A stretch of 64,000 nucleotides of DNA, taken from contig NZ_SMKW01000030.1 in NCBI RefSeq assembly GCF_004348985.1, forward strand, positions 49,452-113,451, read 5' to 3'. Shown here one piece after another: positions 25,191 through 32,678 of this stretch (the first letter of the stretch is position 1; the number at the start of each line of letters is the position of its first letter). This stretch comes from Saccharopolyspora elongata. Lineage in GTDB: Bacteria; Actinomycetota; Actinomycetes; Mycobacteriales; Pseudonocardiaceae. The notes beneath the pieces are model-generated. The model was not told where the DNA came from. It saw only the letters and a program-made list of their open reading frames with translations, and searched no databases. The translations under genes and the position numbers were made by a program.

Positions 25191-25480
25191 CGGTGGGTCC
25201 GCAGTTTCAATGAGCCCTTTTCATCCTGGCCGGCCCGCAGCCGCGGCCCGCAAAGCTGCACGTCGATGGGGTGCCGCATGCGCCGCAGGCGCATAGCCCA
25301 CCTACGGCACCTGCACCGCCGCGGGTTCTCAGCGTTCGCCTGGCGAGGACGGCCCTGACGCCGTGTATTGGCATACATAAGTCAGGGCACCCACAGCCAG
25401 GCGGGCGCTGAGGTTCCGCTACCCGCACCGCCACGCAGAACGAGGTTGGAAAAACCTCAATTGAAACTGCGGACCCACCG
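25191..25480. repeat. Palindrome split by the inserted repeat, probable operon terminator
   Basis: The left arm (25191-25211, CGGTGGGTCCGCAGTTTCAA plus T) and right arm (25460-25480) are exact complements of 21 nt. Joining them with one TCAAT gives a perfect 40-bp palindrome centred on TTTCAATTGAAA, the core also found at 52812. Between them sit 245 bp of the structured repeat. TCAAT occurs on both sides (25207-25211 and 25457-25461). Confidence 0.85.
25212..25456 (+). mobile_element. Structured dispersed repeat, copy 2 (inside a palindrome)
   Basis: This is the longest copy (245 bp), with an extra GC-rich 5' stretch up to ~25265. From there it aligns with copy 1 base for base over the central 60 nt. 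Its hairpins differ in sequence but keep pairing: ATGCGCC-GCA-GGCGCAT (25278-25294), TCGC-CTG-GCGA, and CCCTGAC..GTCAGGG (25353-25387) enclosing TGTAT-TGGC-ATACA. No long ORF with recognisable product is present. The stretch 25187-25515 has no other gene. Confidence 0.78.
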
Positions 25481-25515
25481 GATGCCGCGGCAGAAGAGCC
25501 CTCGGACGGGCTGTG

Positions 25516-25917
25516 GCGGATGAGCCGGCCTGTAAGCCGGATTCTGTTCTCGGGAGCCTTGCGGCCGGCCCGGTCGGTGACCATCCATCTGGGCCTGCCG
25601 TCGCCGGCAGGCTCGGTGCGGCCTACCCGCGAACATCGGGCGAGCAGCCCTCGAACGTCCGCGCAGACGCCGCGAAGGCGTCCTCTTGACCTTGCTCCGG
25701 GTGGGGTTTACCGAGCCACCCCGGTCACCCGGGGTGCTGGTGGTCTCTTACACCACCGTTTCACCCTTACCCGGCGAAAACGCCGGGCGGTCTGTTCTCT
25801 GTGGCACTGTCCCGCGGGTCGCCCCGGGTTGCCGTTAGCAACCACCCTGCTCTGTGGAGTCCGGACTTTCCTCGACGAGATCGCTCCCGCCGCGGTCACC
25901 CGGCCGACTCATCCGCG
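25516..25917 (-). ncRNA. rnpB: RNase P RNA, class A
   Basis: Reading the minus strand, the 5' part has GAGGAAAGTCCGGACTCCAC AGAGCAGGGTGG (the universal CR-I region), then GCTAACGGCAACCCGGGG, GGTAAGGGTGAAACGGTGG, a central AGAGACCACCAGC, and GGTAAACCCCACCCGGAGCA (CR-IV). The 3' end is CAGAATCCGGCTTACAGGCC GGCTCATCCGCC, which pairs with the 5' end GCGGATGAGTCGGCC to form helix P1. Together these mark a complete bacterial RNase P RNA of about 400 nt, the ribozyme that matures tRNA 5' ends. Ends are set by helix P1. Confidence 0.97.
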
Positions 25918-25923
25918 CGTACG

Positions 25924-25929
25924 AGTCTA
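25924..25929 (-). promoter_or_regulatory. -10 hexamer TAGACT for rnpB
   Basis: TAGACT on the minus strand ends 7 nt before the inferred RNA 5' end at 25916-25917, the expected distance. No clear -35 box is seen 17-18 bp further up. Confidence 0.6.
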
Positions 25930-26253
25930 GAGGGTCCGGAGGGCTTTCCGCGCAGGTGGTCGACGCGGGGCCGGACGCCGCCGCACAAGATCGACCCGGC
26001 AATCGGCGGATCCCCCGGGAGGGCTAATCTCTGCGTGCACGCGATGGGCGTTTTGCGAAGTTCCCCAGCGTGTGCGTTCAGTTGCGGAGGGTGACGGCGT
26101 TGGGTTCTTGAGGTCGGGGCGATCGGTGCCGGTCGGGCATCGGTTCCTCGGGAGTCCGCAGTCGCCGCGCCGCGCTTCGCGCCGTCAGCCGGCGCCCTCC
26201 TTTCTTCTCGCGCGTCGAAATCGGAACGCGCTGATCCACCGTTCGGAGCGAGC
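25930..26253. other. Intergenic stretch without a supported gene
   Basis: About 320 bp between divergent rnpB and the glycosyltransferase gene. It should carry both promoters. A TAATCT hexamer at about 26022 is a possible -10 for the plus strand. No protein-like reading frame or strong hairpin is seen. Confidence 0.4.
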
Positions 26254-28461
26254 ATGACGAGATTCGTGGCGCCCAGCGCCGACGAACACGACGAGAAACC
26301 GGCCGAGTCACCCGCCGCAGCCGGGACGGCCACCCGACCGACCGGCCGGCCCTTGCGGGACGCCGCGTGGCTCATCGGTGGGCTGTCGTTGCTCGTCACC
26401 GTGCTGTTCCTGGTGGTCAACCTGGCCTACAACCAGTGGCACTTCATCCCGCCCATCGACGACGCGTACATCCACCTGCAGTACGCGCGGCAGATCGGCA
26501 CCGGGCACTTCCTGCAGTACAACACCGGCGACCCGATCAGCACCGGCGCGAGCAGCCTGCTCTACGTGCTGATCCTCGGCGGTGCCTACGCGCTGGGCTT
26601 GCCGGGCGAGGCGTTCCTGCCGTTCGCGATGCTGTTCGGCGCGCTGTGCATGGCGCTGACCGCCGCGCTCACCTACCGGCTCGGCACTCGGCTGGCCGGC
26701 CGCCAGGTCGGCATCTGGGCCGGGCTGCTCGTCGCGCTGAGCGGCCCGCTCGCCTGGGGCGCCACCAGCGGCATGGAGATCGCGTTCGTCGCCCTCCTGC
26801 TCGTCGCGCTGCTGCTGGTGTTCACCGCCGAGCGCGCGACGAACCGATTCCTGTGGACGCCGCTGGTCGCGGTGGTGGCCGCGCTGACCCGGACCGAGGC
26901 GCTGCTGTTCGCCGGCGTGCTCGGCCTGGCGATGATCTGGCACGTGATCGCGCACGCCCGCGGCACCCGCGCCGCCTGGCCGCGCGTGATCGGGCGGATC
27001 GCCTGGATCGGCCTGCCGGTCTACGCCGCCGCCGGGCTCTACGCGTTCTACTGGGCGGTGACGGGTTCGACGGAGCAGAACGGCGTGCTCGCCAAGTCGC
27101 TGCTGCACATGCCCGCGGTGTACCCGCTGGAAGTCGCGGACAAGGTGCTCAGCAACTTCCGCACCTTCCTGACCGCCTTCTCGGGACTGTCCACTCAGGA
27201 CTACGTCTTCCCGGGTGCGCTGCTGCTCGCGGTGATCGGCGTGATCGGCCTGTTCCGGCGGTCCCCGCAGTGGCGCGGCCTGGCGCTGGCCGCCGGGATC
27301 GGCGTAGTGCTGGTGCTGGCCTCGGTGTCGACGCTGGAATTCGCCGACGTCCACCACATGCGCTACGTGCAGCCGCTGATGCCGATCCTGCTGCTGTTCG
27401 CCGTCGTCGGCATCCACACCGCGGCCCAGCTGTTCACCGGCGGCGCGCGGCGCTCCGTGCTGGCCGGCGGTGTCGTGCTGGCGCTGCTGTTCACGGTCTC
27501 CCAGCTGCCCGCGTGGAGCCTCCGGCAGGCCCAGCAGGCGGCCGGCATCCGGGACCAGCAGGTGAGCATCGCCCACTGGATCAAGGGGCACCTGCCGCGC
27601 GGGGCGAACGTCGCGGTCAACGACGTCGGCGCCATCACCTACCTCTCGGACCGCTACGTGGTCGACCTGATCGGGCTGGCCACCACCGGGTTCGCCACCC
27701 CGAACCTGCACGGCGCCGGCAGCCTCTACGAGGAACTGCGGTACCTGCCGGAGGACCGGCGGCCGGACTACTTCGCCATCTTCGACGCGTGGGGCGTGCA
27801 CGGCCTCGGCGACGCCGGCCTGTTTGGCCGCGAGCTGATCACCTTCGAGCTGAAGTCGCCGACGTTCTCGCACACCACGCTCGGCGGGATGTCGGCCTGC
27901 CAGGCCGCACGGACCTGCACCAAGGTGACCATCTACCAGGCCGACTGGAACGCGCTGGGCTCCGGCGACCAGCCGCTGCTGTCCGCCGACGGGCAGATCC
28001 GCGACCGGCTCAACGTCGCCGACCTGCGCGACGAGGAGCGGCACGACTACCAGGTCGTCCCGGCGCACCAGGGATTCCAGCCGCTCACCCACGTCAAGAC
28101 GGTCACCGGGCCCGACGGCGGCGACGTCGTCGACAGCGGTCGGCACGTCGTCGGCGGCGAGACCTTCACCTTCCACGACCTGATCCCCGGCCGCGCGGTG
28201 ACGATCACCGGCCGCGTCGACGCGACCGAGCCGCTCGGGGCCGAACCGACCGGTTCCCGCGCCGTCCAGGTTTCGGTGAACGGGGAGGTCGCGGGCGTCT
28301 GGAACTTCGACGCCGACCCGCGCGGCTGGGTCGAGAGCACCTTCGCGATCCCGGCCGAGCTCGTCACCGACTCGACGCTGACCGTCGAACTGGGCCCGTT
28401 GCAGGATTTCCTCGGCCCGTACCCGGATTACCAGTCCTACGCCTACTGGGTGAGCCAGTAG
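26254..28461 (+). CDS. GT-C type membrane glycosyltransferase (AftB/GT39-like), 735 aa
   Basis: About ten membrane helices fill residues ~30-420. The first outer loop holds IDDAYIHLQYARQIGTGHF, where the adjacent acidic residues fit the catalytic site of GT-C polyprenyl-phosphate-sugar transferases such as arabinofuranosyltransferase AftB and GT39 enzymes. A soluble C-terminal region (~430-735) lies outside, with KGHLPRGANVAVNDVGAI and a beta-rich end. It would transfer a lipid-linked sugar to the cell-wall polysaccharide; donor and acceptor are not certain. ATG at 26254 is preceded by GGAGCG about 5 nt upstream. A clear terminator follows. Confidence 0.85.
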   Translation: MTRFVAPSADEHDEKPAESPAAAGTATRPTGRPLRDAAWLIGGLSLLVTVLFLVVNLAYNQWHFIPPIDDAYIHLQYARQIGTGHFLQYNTGDPISTGASSLLYVLILGGAYALGLPGEAFLPFAMLFGALCMALTAALTYRLGTRLAGRQVGIWAGLLVALSGPLAWGATSGMEIAFVALLLVALLLVFTAERATNRFLWTPLVAVVAALTRTEALLFAGVLGLAMIWHVIAHARGTRAAWPRVIGRIAWIGLPVYAAAGLYAFYWAVTGSTEQNGVLAKSLLHMPAVYPLEVADKVLSNFRTFLTAFSGLSTQDYVFPGALLLAVIGVIGLFRRSPQWRGLALAAGIGVVLVLASVSTLEFADVHHMRYVQPLMPILLLFAVVGIHTAAQLFTGGARRSVLAGGVVLALLFTVSQLPAWSLRQAQQAAGIRDQQVSIAHWIKGHLPRGANVAVNDVGAITYLSDRYVVDLIGLATTGFATPNLHGAGSLYEELRYLPEDRRPDYFAIFDAWGVHGLGDAGLFGRELITFELKSPTFSHTTLGGMSACQAARTCTKVTIYQADWNALGSGDQPLLSADGQIRDRLNVADLRDEERHDYQVVPAHQGFQPLTHVKTVTGPDGGDVVDSGRHVVGGETFTFHDLIPGRAVTITGRVDATEPLGAEPTGSRAVQVSVNGEVAGVWNFDADPRGWVESTFAIPAELVTDSTLTVELGPLQDFLGPYPDYQSYAYWVSQ

Positions 28462-28477
28462 CGGACTCGCGGATGCC

Positions 28478-28506
28478 AACGCCCCGGCCGTCGTGGCCGG
28501 GGCGTT
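28478..28506 (+). terminator. Rho-independent-type terminator
   Basis: AACGCCCCGGCC (28478-28489) pairs with GGCCGGGGCGTT (28495-28506) over a 5-nt loop, 17 bp after the glycosyltransferase stop. Confidence 0.85.
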
Positions 28507-28509
28507 TCG

Positions 28510-29008
28510 GCATTCCGGCCGGTAGAGCGTCCACTGTGCACAATCCCGCCGGTCGCAGCGGCCGCCCTGCCCGCCGGGCGCTGTACCCGAACCGCTACCC
28601 TGAGTTGGCGCGTCAAGATCACCTTGTTTCGATCCGGCTCAGCGGCTTCACATTCGCGTGATCCGGTTGGGTGCATCATGACGCGATGTGCGGAAATCCA
28701 CTGGCTCACCGGAGTCATGCACGGTGTGTTACGAAGGGGCTCGCAAGCGGGTGAACAGCCACACGAATCCAGACCAGAACCGGCCTGGTGGGCGTCTTTT
28801 TCCCGGTGATCTGCCGAAAGCGGCCTGCCCGAACGGCCTATTCGCGGCGTGACGACGAGGACTCCGCGACACCGTTTCCGCCACACCGGAACTCGCAACC
28901 ACTACTTCTGGTGACCATGTCATGTTCTACTCGTACCTGCGTGCCGGGCCGGGCCCGGCGGGCTGAGGTACCGACCCGACGACACTCCGCGCTATCAGGG
29001 GTAAAGAG
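28510..29008. other. 500-bp intergenic region before the secretion-like operon
   Basis: No reading frame here looks like a real protein. It must hold the promoter of the secretion-like operon. AGGGG at 28996-29002 is the ribosome binding site of the first gene. TCCACTGTGCACAAT at ~28529 recurs, reverse-complemented, at ~52734 near the helicase start; its meaning is unknown. Confidence 0.4.
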
Positions 29009-29302
29009 ATGACCGCCATGCCGCTGGAAACACTGGCGCAACTGGACGTACTGGCACAGCAGACGCAGGTGGGCACCGGAGGCATTCAGAGCTGGATCCT
29101 CGAGAACCTGCTGCCGCTCCTGCTGCTCACCGTCGCGGTCCTGCTGCTTTGGCTGGGCGGCGGCAAGGGCGACAACGCGGGCGTCATGCGCCGCGTCGGC
29201 GGGGTGATCGTCGCGCTCGCGATCATCGGCCTGGCGGTGAACGGGGCGGGCGTGAACATCGGCACGTTCATCGCGGGCCTGTTCAGCACCACCGGCGGGT
29301 GA
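29009..29302 (+). CDS. Small two-helix membrane protein, VirB2/TrbC-pilin-like position, 97 aa
   Basis: Two hydrophobic helices are seen, residues ~28-51 (WILENLLPLLLLTVAVLLLW) and ~63-90 (VGGVIVALAIIGLAVNGAG), joined by a short basic Gly-rich loop. Size, topology and position just upstream of VirB3-like and VirB4-like genes fit a pilin or channel subunit of the VirB2/TrbC kind, but sequence similarity to known pilins is not evident. First gene of the operon; start ATG at 29009 with AGGGG upstream. A second in-frame ATG at 29018 is possible. Confidence 0.75.
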   Translation: MTAMPLETLAQLDVLAQQTQVGTGGIQSWILENLLPLLLLTVAVLLLWLGGGKGDNAGVMRRVGGVIVALAIIGLAVNGAGVNIGTFIAGLFSTTGG

Positions 29303-29308
29303 TCCGGC

Positions 29309-29818
29309 GTGCGAATACGGACCGACGACGAGATCTACCGGGTCGACGCGGTCTGGCTCGGCCCGCCCAAGGCGACCTTCCCGTGGCGCGCCCGCTACGT
29401 CGCCTGGGGCGTGGGCCTCGTGGTGTTCCTGCTCGTGCTCGCCGTGGAACGCCGGATGAACATCGGCTTCGACTTCTTCTCCACCGCGTGGGCCGTGATC
29501 ATCACGATCGTCGTGACCCGGATCATCTGCTCCCGGATCGGGCACGAACGGCCGCTGGGCGCGGTGCTGGTGATGTGGCTGCGCGAACTCACCGCACCCC
29601 GGGAGAAGACGTCCGGCACGGGCGGAGCCGCCAGCGCCGCCCGGGTCAAGGTGCGGACGCAGCGGCCTCGGCCCAAGAAGTCCAAGCGGGGACGCCCGGT
29701 GCCGCCGCAGCAGCGGCCCGCCCGGCCCAGGCAGCAGCCGGCCGCCCGCAGCACGGTTCCCAGCAGGCGCACGCGTAGCAAGGAGGTTCGCGGTGTTCGG
29801 TCGCCGGCCAGGCCGTGA
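29309..29818 (+). CDS. VirB3/TcpE-like membrane protein, 169 aa
   Basis: A short N-terminal domain (IRTDDEIYRVDAVWLGPPKA) leads into two close membrane helices, ~28-45 (YVAWGVGLVVFLLVLAVE) and ~53-72 (FFSTAWAVIITIVVTRII), then a basic Pro/Arg/Lys-rich tail of ~70 residues. VirB3 and TcpE proteins are small two-helix partners that tether the VirB4 ATPase, and the gene directly precedes the VirB4-like gene, overlapping its start by 26 bp. Start GTG at 29309, 6 nt after the previous stop. Confidence 0.75.
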   Translation: MRIRTDDEIYRVDAVWLGPPKATFPWRARYVAWGVGLVVFLLVLAVERRMNIGFDFFSTAWAVIITIVVTRIICSRIGHERPLGAVLVMWLRELTAPREKTSGTGGAASAARVKVRTQRPRPKKSKRGRPVPPQQRPARPRQQPAARSTVPSRRTRSKEVRGVRSPARP

Positions 29819-32678
29819 GCGCAACACGCACCAGGTTCCGGGTCCCCGCGGCTCGAACGGCAAGGTCCGCAGCGCGAAGGGCAAGCCGGGCAAACGCGGC
29901 CGCGGGCCCGGCGACGAGCAGTCGATCCCGAACTACACGCCGTCGATCGCCGCGCGGTCCATCGACGGCCACCTGCTGCGCACCGGTCAGGACGTGTTCG
30001 CCTGGTACCGGCTCTCCCCGCAGCGCTGGTCCTTCCGCTCCGACTCGCAGCGCCAGGACCTGATCGCGGCGATCGCCGGCCAGTACGCCGAGCTGCAGGG
30101 CCGCTGGATGCACCTGCGCGTGACCAACCGGCCGTACCCGATCCGGATGTGGGCCGAGGCGCACGTGCACAACTCGCGCTACCCGCTGCCGGACACGCCC
30201 GGCGCGCTGTCCTTCGACGACTACATGGTCGGCGAGCAGCAGCAGCTGATGGGCCGCTCGATGGCGGAGAAAGAGGTCTACCTGGGCGTCCAGGTGCAGA
30301 CCCGCAACGTGGTGGACCGCGCCGTGGAGCGCGCCGCGCCGCTGCTGCGACGGGTGTTCCCGGAGGCGGTGGACGCCGAACTCGTCGCGCTGGACAGCGA
30401 GGTCGAGCACCTCGACCAAGTGATCGGCTCGGCCGGGCTGGACGGGCGCCCGGTGACCGCCGAGGAGATCTCCTGGCTGATGCACCGCTCGTGCTCGCTG
30501 GGACTGCCCGCGCCCCGCAACCTGCCCGCGGTGCCCGGCGCGCCGTGGGAACCCGAAGACCTCGCGTCCTTCACCGACGCCTCCGACATGCACCAGGACC
30601 CGTACGCGCCGACGGTGACCGTGCGCGGCCGCACCGGCTCGAACGCGGGTGTCACCCGCCACCTCGCGGTGCTCACCGTCGGGCAGACGCACGGCCTGCA
30701 GATCCCGGAGATCGACGACCCGTGGGTGCAGCACTCCGACCGGCTGCCCGCGCCGGTCGAGTGGTCCGCGCGGATCTACGTGCGCCGCCCCGAGGACGTC
30801 GGGGGCGAGCTGCAGCGGCAGATGAACAAGGTGCGCTCCCAGGTCCGGCACTACACCGAGGAGCACGGCCTGGAGCCGCCGACCTCGTTGGCCCGGCAGG
30901 CGGGCCGGGTGCTCGAGGTCGACGACGAGATGACCTCCGGATTCACCGCGCTGGCCACCCGCGTCAAGTCCTGGTGGCGGCTGGCGGTGTCCGGGCCCAC
31001 CGAGCGGGACGCACTGCGGCTGGCGCAGCAGATCCTCGACCTCTACAAGCCCAAGATCGCCATCGAGCACCCCGAAGCGCAGTACGCGATGGCCCGCGAG
31101 TTCATCCCGGGCGAGCCGCTGGCCAACAGCGCCTACCTGCGCCGCGGCTCGGTGGTCTGGGCGGCGTCCGCGGTGCCGCAGGCGACGGCGGAGGTCGGCG
31201 ACCGGCGCGGCGCGCTGCTCGGCGAGACCTGCACCGCGACCCGGCGTCCGGTCGCCTGGGACCCGTGGATGGCGCAGGAGATCCGCGACGCCTCCGGCCT
31301 GACCGCGATGGTCGCCGGGCTCGGTGGCGGGAAGTCCTTCCTGGGCGGCGGAATCGTCTACAAGACGCTGCGCTCGGGCGCGCACTGGACGCTGCTGGAC
31401 CCGTCCGGCCCGCTCGCGGAGCTGTGCACGCTGCCCGAGCTGCGGCCCTACGCCCGGCCGATCAACCTGCTCAACGCCCAGCCCGGCATCCTCAACCCGT
31501 ACCGGGTGGTGGCCGAACCGGACCTGGAGCACTTCGTCGACGAGGAGGACCCGGAGCGCAGCTGGCGTCGCGAACGCGCGCTGGCCGCGGCCACCCGGCG
31601 CCGCCTGGTGCTCGACGTGCTGACCGGCCTGCTGCCGTACGAGGTGGCAAGGCTGCCGCAGACCCGGATCGTGCTGCTGCGCGCGGTCCGCGCCGTCGGC
31701 GGGCGGCCGGACGCCCACCCGGGCATGGTCTTCGAGGCGCTGCGCCGCGACGCGAGCGAGCACCACGAGCACGCGGTGGTGGTGGCCGACTTCCTCGACG
31801 AGATCCGGGAACGGATGTCGCTGCTGATCCCCGAGGTCAACGCGGACCCGTACTCGGAGCGGCGCGAGGACCGGCTCACGGTGCTCACCATGGCAGGCCT
31901 GACGCTGCCGAAGGACGGCGTCGGCCGGGAGCACTGGACCGACGCGGAGGCGCTCGGCGTCGAGATGCTCAACCTGGCCGCCTGGCTGACGCAGCGGTCG
32001 ATCTACGAGCGGCCCAAGAACGAGCGCAAGGGCGTGTGGATCGACGAGGCGTTCTTCCTCTCCGAGGTGCCGACCGGCCGCGTGCTGATGAACCGGTTCG
32101 CCCGCGACTCCCGTAAGTGGAACGTCCGAGTCCTGCTGTCCAGCCAGATCCCGGCCGACTTCCTGCGCATCCAGGGCTTCGTGTCCCTGCTGGACTCGGT
32201 GTTCATCGGCCGGTTGGACGACGAGCAGGCGCAGGCCGACGCGCTGCGGCTGCTCAAGGTGCCGGTCGGCGCCGGGTATGAGCAGGTGGTGGCGGCGCTC
32301 GGCCGCCGGCCGGGCCCGGCCCGCAACGCCACCGAGCGCGACCGCTCGCCGCGCCAGTTCATCTTCGGCGACGGCGCCGGCGGCGTGGAGAAGATCCGCA
32401 TCGACTTCTCCGGCCCTCACCTGGAGCACCTGCGCGACGCGCTGGACACCACACCGGCTGCCGAGGACTACGCCGAGCACCGATCCCTGGCGCCCGCCGC
32501 CGACGGGGCGAACTCCGACTCCGGCGTCCCCGCGCTGGGGTCGGGCGACGAGTACCCGGACGACTACGAATCGTTCGACGAGTTCGAGCTCGAAACGGTC
32601 GGCATCGGCTACGCCGAGGACGGCAGCGAGCGCTCGACCGGCCGGCCGGGCGAGCGGGGTGGGGAAGACGCGCGGTGA
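29793..32678 (+). CDS. VirB4/TcpF-like conjugation ATPase, 961 aa
   Basis: The C-terminal half is a RecA-like motor: Walker A GLGGGKSF at residues ~507-514 and Walker B VWIDEAFFL at ~747-755, followed by RKWNVRVLLSSQIPADFL, the sensor-like Q motif of VirB4/TraC ATPases. The N-terminal half (~60-480) resembles the CagE/TrbE/VirB entry domain. After ~880 there is an acidic tail (DEYPDDYESFDEFELE). It would power assembly or transport across the membrane. In many genomes such actinomycete ATPases are labelled type VI secretion protein, which is a misnomer. Start GTG overlaps the previous gene; AAGGAGG is at 29779-29785. Its stop overlaps the next GTG. Confidence 0.9.
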   Translation: MFGRRPGRERNTHQVPGPRGSNGKVRSAKGKPGKRGRGPGDEQSIPNYTPSIAARSIDGHLLRTGQDVFAWYRLSPQRWSFRSDSQRQDLIAAIAGQYAELQGRWMHLRVTNRPYPIRMWAEAHVHNSRYPLPDTPGALSFDDYMVGEQQQLMGRSMAEKEVYLGVQVQTRNVVDRAVERAAPLLRRVFPEAVDAELVALDSEVEHLDQVIGSAGLDGRPVTAEEISWLMHRSCSLGLPAPRNLPAVPGAPWEPEDLASFTDASDMHQDPYAPTVTVRGRTGSNAGVTRHLAVLTVGQTHGLQIPEIDDPWVQHSDRLPAPVEWSARIYVRRPEDVGGELQRQMNKVRSQVRHYTEEHGLEPPTSLARQAGRVLEVDDEMTSGFTALATRVKSWWRLAVSGPTERDALRLAQQILDLYKPKIAIEHPEAQYAMAREFIPGEPLANSAYLRRGSVVWAASAVPQATAEVGDRRGALLGETCTATRRPVAWDPWMAQEIRDASGLTAMVAGLGGGKSFLGGGIVYKTLRSGAHWTLLDPSGPLAELCTLPELRPYARPINLLNAQPGILNPYRVVAEPDLEHFVDEEDPERSWRRERALAAATRRRLVLDVLTGLLPYEVARLPQTRIVLLRAVRAVGGRPDAHPGMVFEALRRDASEHHEHAVVVADFLDEIRERMSLLIPEVNADPYSERREDRLTVLTMAGLTLPKDGVGREHWTDAEALGVEMLNLAAWLTQRSIYERPKNERKGVWIDEAFFLSEVPTGRVLMNRFARDSRKWNVRVLLSSQIPADFLRIQGFVSLLDSVFIGRLDDEQAQADALRLLKVPVGAGYEQVVAALGRRPGPARNATERDRSPRQFIFGDGAGGVEKIRIDFSGPHLEHLRDALDTTPAAEDYAEHRSLAPAADGANSDSGVPALGSGDEYPDDYESFDEFELETVGIGYAEDGSERSTGRPGERGGEDAR

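Noticed and set aside
26308..28479. A 723-codon minus-strand frame opposite the membrane glycosyltransferase
   Set aside because: Shadow frame rich in Arg/Gly/Val/His with no family features, whereas the plus strand shows membrane helices and the DDAY motif.
28678..28809. A small gene in the gap before the secretion-like operon
   Set aside because: The frame is short, without ribosome binding site or recognisable content, and is no longer than chance frames in this GC-rich sequence.
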